Of a stretch of DNA of 64,000 nucleotides, positions 1 through 13,135 are shown piece by piece. The stretch comes from Himantopus leucocephalus. Its lineage: Eukaryota; Chordata; Aves; Charadriiformes; Recurvirostridae. Within the stretch, counting starts at the first letter, position 1. Every line of letters begins with the position of its first letter. Position numbers and translations under genes: made by a program. The notes under the pieces are model-generated. The model searched no databases. It was not told where the DNA came from and was given only the letters and a program-made list of their open reading frames with translations. The stretch is taken from contig RSEF01000020.1 in assembly GCA_003993805.1 (NCBI GenBank), forward strand, positions 6,369,661 through 6,433,660. Reading direction: 5' to 3'.

Positions 1-3000
1 TAATAATCCCTTGGCTATTCTACTTTTCTGCCAGCATGTCCTTTTACACCCTAAGCAAAGCTGCCTGAAATTCTTTAGTACTGCCTGTGTGTCTGAAATG
101 TCATTTTACGGTCCCCAGTATTTTGTTTAGCTGCAGATCCTGCTAGCATAGAAGTAATAATAATAAAACCTGTTTTTTCCACCTTAATATCTGCACGAAT
201 ACAAAATTCCACTGTTACTTTTTGAGTTTAGTTTAATAGATTAAACATGATCAACTAATATGATGTAGCTGAAAATGCATACAGCCGGTTATTGGAATGA
301 TTTACACAGAAGTCATGGTTTTAGTCCCATGGTGAAGTTGGCTAGTTACAGCGAGAACCCTGCTGCCCAGTGGAAGCCTGTGCCCCATCCCTGTTTTCCT
401 CTGGAAAGGCCTGACATAGATGTTGAGTGTGTTTTGTATGGAAGACATTTTGTTTTAGAAAAGATTGTGACCTCAAAGGACTATGTTAAGGGAAATATAT
501 TGTGTTTAAGTATTTCAGGACTCTGCTCTTCTGAAGTCTGTTCGTGTCTGGTATTTGTCCTCAGCATCTGCTCTGCAACTTCACTGCTGTGTAAGCAACC
601 ACTGGTTATTCTGTTATTCTTCTTCTATGATTAACATTCTGAGCCTCAATGCTCAGCCTTAATATAAAGTGCAGAATAAAACCATCATCGTGAAGGAATC
701 ACTGTTGTAATCCTGAGAAAATGCGTATGTGTGACTGGGTCACCAGAGAAATGGAAAAAAATAAAAAATCGCTCTTGCAAAATTTGGAAGTAGACAGACT
801 GTTAAAAGACTGATTTAGACCTCTGCTCTAGAGAATATTATCTAGGAAATTAATTCAGTATGAAAGGCTTGCATGATTTAATCTCACTTTTTCAGAGTGT
901 GTTCTAATTAATTTGAAGATTTGCCTTCTTTTCCTCTACATGTTTACACAAATATTCATCTTGCTATAAATAGATCTGCACTCAGACCCTTAGCCAGGTT
1001 TTCAGACTCTGAAGGAATTTCTATACCAGAAAGATTCCTAGTTGTGTATATACATAATGAGATACCTGTCAGTGTGAAATGAGTTCAAACTTGAGGTCTA
1101 CATGACAGTGGTGTGTGGTCTGTGGAGGGATTTGTATGGATGGAACTTGGTTCTTACTGTGTCTCAAAGTAAAAGTACCCATAGCTTTTCTTTGCTAGGT
1201 GTGAGGAACATCAGCTCAGCCCACGTCTGACAGCCGGTCTTGTCGTGATCAGGTGTGGGCTAAGCCATCGCCTCTGTGTGTGCAAAGGAGAAAAGAGAAA
1301 GGCATCCCTCCTCCTCCTCCATGCGTGCAGCCCTCTGCTGCGCCACACGTTTGGAGGCATTGGAACAATCCCGACTAGTCTGTGTGTTGCTTCCATAAGG
1401 TTGTTACTGATCCTGATGAGAGATTGTAAGGGTGGAAAAGAGAACAGGATGGAACATGCAAACACCAGCCTTGCCACGGTTACAGTAACACAGCTAGCGT
1501 GAATACCATGGCATGCAGGTTTCACAGACATGCTACAGAGCTGTTACAAAAGTATCTCTGGAAGTCTTCAGCACATTGATTTTGCTAGATTCATTGCCAT
1601 TATTAAATTTAGGTGTGGCATAAATCAATTATTTATAAACTAAAATTCCTAAAATTAGGGGCCTAACACAGAAAGATTTTCATTTTCAGGAATTCTGAGC
1701 TTTAACAGTTGCCATTAGCTTTCCTGGGATCTGCTGAGTGTTCAGCGTGGCAGTGTGATCTCTTATTTAGGTACACAGCCTCTGAAAACATCGACTTTCA
1801 CTTTCAAATCAAGCAATGCATTTGTATGGACTTCTTTCTTAAGAGGCTATGGTTCTTTTTTTTCCTGTTACTTGGAGGTTTTCAGTGGCTTTGGGAATTG
1901 GGCTCAGAAGCTCAGAGTTTAGCTTGTTACAAGGTTTCAACTTTGCAGAATGCTTTGATAATCTGGACTGGGTGACTGCTTCAGATCTTACGCTGCGGTA
2001 TTTAAGGCAGAGGACCTATGCCCATTTCCATTTCTGGTGCTTTTTATCACTGGCAGAAGTAAGGCTTTTCATGGCAGACATAACAAAAGCAACAGAGGTA
2101 AATAACCCTTCCATGGAAAGTGCAATGCTTTTGTTTTATGTCTTTCACACAGGCTCCTGATCTGTAATTGGGGCTTCTAGGCAACACAAATAAACACGGC
2201 AATTCACAATACTATGCTGGGCTTGTATCCACACTCACAGATGTTGCTGTCTTCCACTGCACAGGAGGCACTATCATAGGGATGACTATAATCAATTTAG
2301 TAGCTGGACTTGGATTAAAAACAGATAGCTGGTGCAATCTCGAGAGCTGAGTTACACATTGCTGGGAAGTGCAGGCTGAGCTTTGACTGTGCTAGACTGG
2401 TTAAGGCAACCAGAGCAAACACCTGGCATCGTTTAACAACTTGACTAAAAATATGTTTTTTCACATTAATACTCAGGAGGAATGTGCCTCTGACCCCTCC
2501 TGGGTGTGGTATGAGGAAAGCCACAGCCATTGGAAGAATGTCATTAACGTCAATCAGGCAATGATCAAAAAACAGCCCCACCCACCCTGCTATGGTGTGA
2601 ATGTGTCACACAGACACTAACTATTAGCAGCAACTAGTGCATGGGATTTCGTATCAGTCTTATTTGAGCCCTTATATGTTTATTTTTTCCCTCCATGATC
2701 TCTTCCTGTTTACCACCCTTTTTATAATCAAGTCACCCATCTTGGATTGCTCAGCCTAGGGTCATTCCAGCACAGGGAGTCACTGGAAGACCCTTTGTGC
2801 TTTCATCCTTATCTTTTCATTTCTGTTTTTACGGATCCTCTCTTCACGATAAGTGGCATTTCATTCTCAAAGCTGTGTTTTGAAAGCTAGCTTGAATTTT
2901 AATCAACAGTATGATTGGGATATCTTGCAGATACTATACAGCATGTCTGGCTGTCGTTGTGCATAGCCCACTGACTAGGAGATCTGGCATTGAAGGAACT

Positions 3001-3439
3001 GTCTGTGCATGTCCTTAAGTCTAATGATGATAAGCTATATTTAAGTGTTCAGTACAGCATATGAAATTTTGTACCAATTAGGATGTGGTAATACCATCTT
3101 TATATGAACTCATTACCTACCAAAGTGAATGGTAGGAGTGTTATGTTAACCTCCATTTATTTTTAGTGATAATCTAACTTAAAGCTGAGCTTTGGTCTTG
3201 TACTCACTACTTGGAATGACAGTGTATGAACTGACCTGGCAAACCAATCAAAAGAGCTAAACATTCAAAACGGGGTGCAAAAGAAACCATACATATAAAA
3301 TTAGTCTGATTTTGTATCAAGTCTGGGTGCAGGTGCTGTTTGAAAATTGTGTTGTATTACCATCTTCAGTCTCCATGTACAGTACTCGTATTGCATCTCT
3401 TCCTTTTCTTGTCATCACTGTTTATATTTCTATTTATGA

Positions 3440-3553
3440 GTAGAAGAGGAACTAAAGGTCTGAAGGGCTATCAGAAGATAAAAAACAGCACAGAGAAGTA
3501 ACTTGCCTAAAGTCATGTGGCAGGTCAATGGTTGTCTTTAAATCAAGTAAATA
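3440..3553 (-). repeat. Probable MIR-type SINE fragment
   Basis: The stretch AGAAGTAACTTGCCTAAAGT followed by a CAGGTCAATGG segment reads like the reverse complement of the MIR core (the TGACCTTGGGCAAGTCAC region), continuing into a decayed tRNA-like part. MIRs are old tRNA-derived CORE-SINEs shared by amniotes. The copy is strongly diverged and its ends are approximate. A repeat-library search would settle it. Confidence 0.5.
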
Positions 3554-5310
3554 AATGTCCATTGTATTACACTGGCATCAAAATAATATAAAAGATCATC
3601 CTAACTTAAACACAGCAACAGTACAGTCTACGTCACAGAGCTTGCGTGCAGGAGCTGCTGATGGTTATTGTGTGACTGGATTTTACAAAGTTAGTCCTAA
3701 GGGAATATTTTACAGTCAGATGATGGCTGAGGGCTCTGGCCCACCGCAGCTTCCTGTCTCCCTCCCCAAGGGCAAGAATCAATGTCTGTCGCATCTGTAA
3801 AGTCACACTGGATTTGGACTATTCTCTACATTTTTCTTTAATTATATCCCCCTTTTTTCCTTCTTAAGAGACTCTTAAAATTTTCAAATATAATAAGAAA
3901 TAATAATAACCAATTAAAAAGCTGTGGGTATTAAGTGGGAAATAACAGACTCAAACAAAAGTCAAGGATTATCCTGGGAAATGACGTTTATGGATCCTGG
4001 AGCACTCAGTTCTGTGAGGCAATCTGAGGTTTTGGCTGTGCTTAAAAACGAGGCGGCATAGCTTTACAAGGTAAAGCTTGGACAGAAATCACCAAAGTAG
4101 ATTTTCTGCGAGGTTGAATGTGGAGCTAAAGAAGCTGTTGTATCTCCATTCCCCTCATTAGCACTCCTTACTGTATTGTTTGCACTCTTTGTCACGTTGG
4201 ATCCCATTTGTATCAACGCCATAGCATTCTCTGTGTTAACCAACATAGCCCTGTGCAGCAGCCAGGCTGTAGACATGGTTATACAAGCAAAAAAAAAAAC
4301 ATTTTCCCCCATATACTGTATTTCCCATGTAAAGTTAATACAAAACATATGAGTAAAAGCATTTTTTGTGTTGTAACTCCACCAGGACAATCAAATATTA
4401 TTTATATACCATATAGCCTGCACTGAAGCAAAGGGCTAACAGTATTTGTAAGAAAAGCTTTGTCAGCCACAAAACAAACATGCTGAGTTGAGTCTATGAT
4501 TAGTAGCCTCCAACAGATTTTGACACACTGTGCTCTCCAGATGTATGTTTGTAAGCAAGGTGTCACAATGGATAACTGCCCAGTCAAAGAATTACAGTTG
4601 GACAGTATGTTTGTGTACAGAGTAATGTACAGGAATTTATAAAATCATTTCAGATGGCATTTGCTTTGAAAATACAGCCTACCTGGAGGAAGTTGCAAAG
4701 CCCAAATGTTGCATTGTTTGGTCTTTCTCTTCTTTTATGGTTGAATACTGGGGTTTGAAGACATCTTATTCAAATATAATAAGGCATATCTTCCAAGGTG
4801 GCTGAAAAAGGTTCCTTTTCCGCTAAAAAAAAAACCCTGCCCCCCCCAAACAGCACATGAAAGCATCCGCTACTGAAAGTAAGTCCTATTTATTTTACCT
4901 GCATTACGGTTTGAACACCTTAGCTTTCTGTAATGAAGGCAACACTTTTAAGTATAACTGGACCTTAGACTTTAACGTAAACTGTGTAGCATGTACTGAG
5001 GTCTATACTAAATGGTTCATGAATGACATTCTGATAACATTCCTAGACAAAATAAAGTCAAGAGGGAAGAAAAACAGTTTGTCAGCTCTGCAAACATGAA
5101 CGCTTGTGCAAAAGTGTAGGACCAAGGATTTATCCTTATAAATCACTGTGTTCATCCAATGTTATGTGAAGTGCAGGATAGTGAGCAGACAATTAGACTA
5201 AATTGGCTTCCTTGGTTTAATTTGGAATACTTACCTAGGAAAGGATTGGGTAAAATCTCAACAAGGATTTCTGGATTTGATCTTTTTTTGTGTAGCCTTT
5301 GTCATGTGAA

Positions 5311-5400
5311 TTGGGCTTTCAGGATCAAGGTCCTCATCCAAAGGCTGCTCGAGTCAATGGAAAAACTCTCATTGTCTTTTGGGGCTTTGGATCAGGCCCC
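5311..5400. repeat. Old palindromic amniote repeat fragment
   Basis: The left arm CATCCAAAGGC and the right arm GGGGCTTTGGATCAGGCCCC are imperfect inverted copies around a GTCAATGGAAAAACTCTCATTG centre. This layout matches an abundant but decayed interspersed repeat seen in reptile and bird DNA, whose consensus as I recall it has GGGCTTTGGATCAGGCCC at one end and its inverse at the other. I do not assign a library name. The fold-back layout would fit a non-autonomous DNA element, which is inference. Confidence 0.5.
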
Positions 5401-6586
5401 AAAAGTTGAGTCATACTTTGAATGGAACATTGTTTGAAGCAAAACAGGCTCAAGGCTTCATTCACATGGAGCTTTTAACTGTTAAGTGAAATTTCCTGAA
5501 TGCTTCCTGTGCCCTGCTGCCTACTTCCTGCTGCCTTTTCTCCTAAGGACACACGTGGTCAGGGAGAGGACCAGGAGCCCAGTGCCTAACCTGAGTGGTC
5601 TTCAGCCTGTTCTCTGCTACCTTGTCTCTATCAAATGATGGGAGATGTCTCTGTCACATGACCAAAATACATACGTCCCTCATATCCGATAATGTAACAG
5701 TAATCCTCTGGTTTAGATTATATGACCAGAATATGTCCCATATTGTGACAGAACATTCACGAACTAATGTAACAAGGATGTGATTCTGTTTCAGTCACTT
5801 GAAAACATGTCTGGCCACCTGGTCATGAAGGACCAAAGCTTACTGTCCTCAAGAGCTTTCAGTAGGAGCCACCATCACCAAGAGGCTGGGCATTGCTGAT
5901 CTATTCCATCACCATTCATATTCCAAACAAAATACATACCTGATACCTTTTTCCTCCAGGAATGTGGGGAAAAGTGTCTTTACTTATTTTAATTTCAGTC
6001 TTAATATTACCATTGATATCTACCAGTTAGTATTTGTTTGATCAAGTTTTATTTTCAATTTCCACATAGGTTTGTGTGACGCCAAGTAAACTTTGGGAGC
6101 TTCTGGATGGAGAGGGCCTGGAGCATTTGGATAGAACTCTTCTTTGGTAAGCAGAGGTGGAATACTCACTCTTCCATTCGGTAGGGTTCAGAACAGAGAA
6201 ATAGTGGTTATACCTCATACTTGCTGTTTTATTGCTTGTTTCACATCATCAGGGCAAGGACACTGGACAGAAGGATGTGTTTGTACTTATTTTTACATGT
6301 GACATTTAAGAGGCAAAATAAAATGTGAAGATTTTCTCCAGATGTGTTTTCTGTTTATGATAGATATCTAGAAATATGAAGGTTTTGGTGCCCTTATGTA
6401 CAGATACTTCATATTTACTGATTTCCATTCATTAGGAAGGGCCAAAAGTGACTTTCTATCAAACAAGCTGTCACTGCTTACCACCTAAACTCATTCCAAT
6501 TAGTTGTACTGTTTTTAATTCTTACTTCCGAGTTCTGTGTGCCAAAGTCATGACAGCCCACGAAAAAAAAGGAAGAAGCCTAGTGC

Positions 6587-6614
6587 AGCTAATCGATCCA
6601 AATCATGATTAGCT
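6587..6614. repeat. Perfect 8-bp inverted repeat AGCTAATC / GATTAGCT
   Basis: AGCTAATC at 6587-6594 and GATTAGCT at 6607-6614 are exact reverse complements separated by 12 bases. Both arms carry the TAATC/GATTA core bound by bicoid/OTX/PITX-type homeodomains, so the arrangement could be a paired binding site. Chance occurrence in AT-rich DNA is also possible. No gene is adjacent. Confidence 0.6.
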
Positions 6615-9600
6615 AAATATGACTTTAGTTTATGTCAAGGTGCTATCACAAGTGAGATATATCCACTAAAACCATCTATCTACAAAGGAACATGAAGTAT
6701 ATAACCCACACTGCAAGAAATATGCATTACATACAGCACAATCCCCAAATACCTGGCCACCCATTCCACATACTGGATCCACAGACAAACACGTGCATGC
6801 AGCATATAGACATCAAACCTGGCAAACACAAACCCACACAAAACAAGTTACTGCCTATGAAGGATGTGTGTGTCAAATGGGAGTTTGAACCTCTGCACAT
6901 TGAGTTGGGGAAGCAGTTTTTCGGTCTAGTTAAAATTTTCAAGCTCTCAAAATGTTTTCTTCTCTACACTTAGTTAAAATGCTCACCTTTCCAAATTGTC
7001 CTTGAAGAATATGCAAGCATTACCCCCAAAAAATTAATAGCCCACTAGCTAGGACAATTAGCTGGGATGTGAGAGATTTCATAAGTCAAACCCAGAAGTA
7101 GATCTTATGGCCCAAGTCTAATGTGAAGGTATTAATCACCAGACCAGCGGTTGCTTTAAGGCTCTCCTTTTGTGCTATTCTATTTTGATTAAAAATTCAG
7201 CAGATAACTGGACCTAAATAAAGAGATAATTTTGAGCCACAGTGGTCAAAGTACTTCTGTGGGATTTGGGAGACCAAGTTCATATTTAATATTTATACAA
7301 AATATGACAGTTCCAGTGCCATGTTCCCATGAACAATTTCAGGTTCAACATAATGTAATTTTCCTTTAAAAAAAAACAACAGAGAAACTCTTCATCGGAA
7401 AATTCCCAAGTAGCTTTTCCTCTTGAACTACCTATGGGGTTTGCCAAAGTAGTTGACGTACAATGAGATTTTTGCCCTGTGTAATTTAAATCCATGTTTT
7501 TTTTCTAAGGGTGATTCATTTTACAAAAACACACAACAAATAAACAAACACATAGCTGGAGTTAAGAAGAAGCATGTGTTACGGATTAGGGAAATGAGCA
7601 CCCCTCGAAAGCTCAGCTGGTCCTGTTCATTATAAAGATAGTGTTATTTTTTTCCATTTCATTGTCTTCCTTTTTGTCTGTGCTTCTTTTCTCACAGTGT
7701 CTCCCTTCATTTTTTCTCTCTGGTACAGTCCTCAGTCCATGTGTCATTCGTTTGCTTTCCTTGCTTCTAGGCTTTGTCTAGACCAGGATGTGGAATGTGT
7801 TAGCTAACAGCAGTTAACAGTAAAGCAGATAAGACAGTGAGCCTTTGACTTGTTTTGAATTGACTTAGTTGGATATACTAAAATATTAAATATCTCATTG
7901 TCTAGATGAGCCCTTTATTTCTCTGAAATGAATGCTGGATGCTTTCTAGAGTAGTGTCAGTACCAGTCCCATCACTGTACTTTCTGAACACCTTCCAGCC
8001 CTGCATAAAGCAACATAAATCAGACCTGCCATATGCAGTTCATTCTCTCCTTCTCTCCCCAGAGGGAGAACTGTGTTTTTCTTTCTGTAGAGTCTTTTTT
8101 GTTGAAAATTACATACCTGCACTGTGTTTGTGTTTAAGAAGGTGGGTCAAAGCACACCTGATGCTTGGAGTAGACGGTAATAATGGATCTCAGGTGCTGG
8201 AGAGTTTATTCCAGGGACTCAGAGCCATCTCTGTTTCCTTAACAAATGAACTTTAACTGAACTAAGCATGCAGAGCTATGCTGTTCGCAAATATGCATTG
8301 TAAATGTTCTATGATAAATACAATGGAGAGAGACAGGGAAAAGTATGCAGAAGAAGCTTTGGACACAAATAGAAACAAAAACCCCATCATAATGTGATTT
8401 AATGTGTTACTTTCCACCTAATTTGAGATTTCAATTTTCTCTCCTCCCTCTCCCTCACCACCCAAGCTCCTACAGCAAGTTTTGAGCCACTCCAGTGAAA
8501 TACAGTGATTGACAGTGCAAGGAACTTGATCAAAATTAAACTCGTTTTCCCCATAGGTCCATACAGGTTTTTTCTTTGGTTTATAGGAAATGCATATGTA
8601 TAACTAAATCCAAATTTGGCAAAGATGTGACTTTTGAATCAATTCACAAAGAATCTCATTCATTCCACTGTAGCTGAAGCGCAGCATCTCACACCAGAAT
8701 GTGATTAGCTTCTCCATACAGCAATATCCCTGCCCTTATTTTTCTTTTAAGCATATAATTGGTGAGGCAGAATGTACCTGGAACGTATCTTGCTGCAGCA
8801 GACACAACAGCTCTGCCTTTTGGAAACTGACACTCAGAATTTCTTAGCTGCAGTCCAGTTGTCATAGGAAGAGATGATTAATTAGCCATGGGGCTGGGGC
8901 GGGACAGGGGGGCTGAGGGGTTGGGAACTGGCAGGGAAATGGCTAAATAGATTCAAGGAACAGTAAAGCAGTCCAAAAGCTGGATGAAAGCTGCTGGAGC
9001 CATCTCTAGTTTGAAAGCCAAAGATTTCCAGGCAAAAGCCAGAAGGGCTATATAAACGTAAATGAGTGGGTGGACAGAATAGATCAGCCATGTATGCAGA
9101 GGTCTTTCAATTCACTGACCCTCTTTAGCACCAGACGCTGCTTTTAATGCACAGCTGGCTGGTGGAGGAGGATTTCAGTGTAAACAGAGAGGGAGATGGA
9201 TCTAATGTCCAGGATGGAGCCTAGAGCCGTTTGCCCAGTACCGTACTTGTCCCAGCTGAAGGTTGGGATCTTTTGATCATGTCCCACACGTTGTACTGTA
9301 CTCAGATGAATCACTTCCTGCCTTTGCCCTTTTTGCTTGCTGCTGCATCACGGCAGCACTGCTCTGGGACTGGATCCTGAAGCCTGGGCTGAGCTGTTTG
9401 TGTTCTCTGTGCTCTGTCCTGGCGCCTGCTTGAAGGGAGAAAAGGCTGCTGTGCGTCTAAACTGCTGTGTCATACTTAGTTATTAATGACCGAGAACCAC
9501 ATGACACAAAGTTCTGGGAAGCTCAAGCAGATTCCAGGAAGGGGTCAAGGAGTTCAATAAACAGTTTTATTAGAACTTGAATTGCAACCAAAAGGCTACA

Positions 9601-9964
9601 CATTTACTTTTTTTATAAAAACTTTGTGATTGTTACTTGAATTTAGAAATCCTATAAATGGCAGAAAAAGCACATTATCTTTTATTCCACTTGATTTTTA
9701 TGTCACTGCTAGTTCGAAGTTGTTCTTGATAAGGAAACCTGAATACACTCTTCATTTACATTTTTCAGTTACCTTCCCAGTTTGTTGGTATACTGTAGGG
9801 TTATCTGAACTTCAGTCCTAGATAAGCATCATGATCAAGGGTTAGATTCTTGCCTCAGTGAAAATTCAGGAATTAGTGGAGCAATGCTAGATTTACACCA
9901 GTATGTCTCACAGTGCTGTAAAGCCTAGTGTAGGCATGTCACACATCACGGTTAAAAAGAGAGA

Positions 9965-10004
9965 TATAAATTCTAGATTAGTTCTATAAATTCTAGATTA
10001 GTTT
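9965..10004. repeat. 20-bp tandem duplication, two copies
   Basis: The unit TATAAATTCTAGATTAGTTC at 9965-9984 is followed directly by a second copy at 9985-10004 that differs only in its last base (T instead of C). This is a simple local duplication, probably recent since only one base has changed. Confidence 0.95.
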
Positions 10005-12944
10005 ATTACATTGGTAACGTGCAGGGTTATCATTCAGGATGACAGATGCCATATCAATGCATAACGCTGAGAATAGGTTGGAAAGGGTATTCATGCTGAC
10101 ACAGAGGAATTGTGTGGCATGGTGAAAAGATATGGGGTGAGTCTCAGCAGGCAGATGGCCACATCGCAGTGTCCCCATAGTAAGTGGCACTAATTGGCTC
10201 TGTTTCCTGGCAGCGAGCCCGTGAACTGAATAAGTTGGTGCTCAGTAAAAAACAATTTTTCAGTAAATTGCCTTTGCTAAAGTAATTGCTTTTACATTAT
10301 CTCTACCACACACTCGTTAAGACCAAGCTACGGTTCTGTCTCACTGAACATGCTTTTAATTAGTGTTTCTGGCTTTACTTCTGTGTTTCTTTTTACTGCC
10401 ATTAAGCACTATGAGTTGTCTAGCACTGCGTATGTTATAAATTGATCAATTTCTTCATTCATCAGTTTGTATGTGTCAGAAGAAATGGGAAATAGGAATA
10501 CAACTGCCTTTGAAAGTGACCATAAAGCATCCATTATAGTAAATATTAAGGATACATTAATGAGCATTGCTATTCCACTGTTACTAATGAGTACTGAGGC
10601 ACAGAAATTGAGGGTCCAAGCCAACTTATTCTGAAGTAAAATTAAGGTGCTTTTTGGCCTTACTAGAAAGTGAAGGAACATGACCAAGTTGCTACTTGAG
10701 ATAAACAGAAGAGCTAAAACTAGAGGTCAGGTCTGCCTCATACTCTACTGATCTGTCCATGGGACAAAATCTTCTTAGTGCTAGCTTTTGTTGGCTGTTT
10801 GCTACAAACCGTAGCTCTGTATGATGATGTTTAGCAGTTCTGCATATGAATAGAAAGAACAAAATTTTCCCCACAAATAGTATTGAATGCACCAAAGCTC
10901 TGCTCGAGGTCATTCACTGGGTATTGTAACTACCTTTGGGGTAAAACACAGCAAGTACTCAACAAAACGTTCAAAACTACTTGGCAGTCTTTAATGGAGG
11001 AAGTGAAAAAATATTGCATCTGTTTGAAATAAAACGGGGAATTTTAGAGAGGTAGAATGGAATTACCCAAGCTGGAATCTGACTTCAGTTAACTGGCGTT
11101 AACTCTTGCAAAAGCAGCCACAAGTTTTTCAATGATCACACTGGTCAGAAGTGCAGTTTGACCTCTTGTTCTATGGGTGGCATTCCAAACATCCTGGTAC
11201 CTCCTCCTACTGTGAGGAGGTGGGCTGGCTCATTGCTGACTTAGAGAAAATCACTATGTTATTAATCTCTAAGGCTGCTTCCACACCACTTGGAGTTTAT
11301 CAAAGCCTCAAATTCGCCACCACTTGTCATGGCTACTCCAAGGTTCCTCATTAGAAAAGCTTTTTGAAGCACGGCATACCCAATCTGTTGAATGCTGCGG
11401 TTCCTCTGTTCCAACTGTTTCTCCCAAATTTTCAATTGAAACCCAGTTTTGGGCAAAACTTATTTGCTGCAAAAGAAATGATATAAAACTTGATTTTCTA
11501 TCACTAAAATTTCCATGGAATGTTTTAGATCAGGCATGATTAGAAAGCCCAAGAAAGCTTCCAAACAACAACCAAACCAGACCGGCAGATCTCTTTTAGT
11601 TGGAAAATATAAGGGTCAACAGAAACATGACATGTGGGAAAATATACATGGACTGAGGTGAAAGTTCTTAGGAAGTGAGGACCATTTAGTAACTTGCTTT
11701 GGATTTGGGCGACAGTGAAAAAAATTACTCTCAAAAGTTGTCCAAGCAACAGTGTCCTGTTTATATCTTGTGGTCTTATGAGTAACTGACTGGAAAAAAA
11801 ACAAGAATGAAAAGATAACAATTACAATACAATTAAATTAAATAAGCCAGTGACTCATTACAGAGCAGTAAAAACAAAAACAAGATCATTTAGGACTCAA
11901 TAACAACAGAAGAATTAAAAGGAAACACAAAAATGGCTAGATTGTTTTCCTTATATATACAATCAACCACATTGAGATAGGAAGGGAGTAGAACTGATGA
12001 CACAATTATTCAGTGGAAGGCAGAAAATTCAGAAAGTATGGATTATAATACTACCGTACTTTGGCAACCATGTTAATTTTAGTGGGACAAAGTTTTTTTC
12101 TGAAGTGCTTTTTTCTTAAGAGGAACGTAACTCAACATACATCCTACCAAGTCATAACACTAGAACTGACAACAGTATTTATCCTATGTACTCAGTCTTG
12201 CTCCATAAATGCGTTTTATTAAGCAATATTGTTAGGTTTTAGAAAAGTGTTATCAGGGAAGACCCATCCATGATCTCCTTCATAATTTTGATATAGATTC
12301 AGGGCTAATCCAAGAATAAGGGCAATCCAGAAAACTCTTGAAATATTTAAGCAAACTAGAGCTCAATTTCATATGACTCTATTGGGACAATTTGTGAAGT
12401 TACTGTGCTTCCAAAGCACGGTAGTGCTAGGAACTGTACATTCTGAACTCAGTGCTTTTCACAGAAATCTGACATGAAATGCTGAGCCCTGCACAGCTGT
12501 AGTGCTTTGATTTAGAAAAAAAAACTCTAAAAGATTTATTCTGAAGAAGACAATGTATTATATAAAGGGATACCTTGACTTTTCAATGCCACTAATTGCC
12601 AATGCCAGTAACAAGCTGAAAAATTCAGGGTAGAATACCAAAATCCCCAAAGTTTGTTGTCATTTGTATTGGCTCACCTCCAAACAACTTTGATCTTTCT
12701 GTCTCTTGTCAAGTATTTCTAGCATTCTCATTGCCATGATTTCTAAAAGATCATGTCTTTAGAATACTAAGTTTGATGGAGAGAGGAGCACAGTGATTCT
12801 TGGGCTGGTTTTGAGTTGTTTGTGATACCGTTACGGACCTTTAACTTTGCTGCAGTAGAGAGGTTGACCTGCTATTCCTGAAGCTTTAGAAATTCTGTGG
12901 AAATACATCTTGTTTAGTTCTGCTTTAGCATTGCAATCCAAAGA

Positions 12945-13135
12945 ACAAAAAACACTTTATAAACACAAACAATGGGTGTTCATACCACTAATAAGGTAAA
13001 GTAGCATCTTGGAGGAAAACAAGACACAAAGCAGTGAAGTGATTTCCCCTTATTTGCTCTGGGAGCCACTAGGAGAGCAATAAATAGAATCTAAATCTCC
13101 TGACTGCTTGTCCTGTGCTTCAGCCACGAGACTAG
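12945..13135 (-). repeat. MIR-type SINE, reverse orientation
   Basis: Read along the plus strand, an ACTTTATAAACAC segment is followed by GAAAACAAGACACAAAGCAG, then GTGAAGTGATTTCCCCTT, then AATCTCCTGACTGCTTGTCC and CAGCCACGAGACTA. This is the expected order for a reverse-complemented MIR: tail, CORE, then tRNA-like head. It retains more of the element than the other MIR copies in the window. The copy is old and diverged, with approximate ends. Confidence 0.72.

Larger units (their letters stand above)
1..9964. other. Noncoding stretch, no gene recognised
   Basis: Both strands were read and no coding exon, RNA gene or young mobile element was recognised. Open frames reach at most about 120 codons, have no recognisable domains and no consistent splice-site flanks. 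Base composition is ordinary and AT-leaning. The stretch holds a probable MIR fossil near 3.4-3.55 kb, an old palindromic amniote repeat near 5.3-5.4 kb and a short inverted repeat at 6.59 kb, each listed separately. Homopolymer runs are short (for example A runs near 4289 and 7367, C run near 4841). Confidence 0.7.

Noticed and set aside
5641..5790. Two similar phrases with ATGACCA(A/G)AATA and TAATGTAACA
   Set aside because: Similarity is limited to short words about 70-110 bases apart and could be chance; no clear duplication unit.
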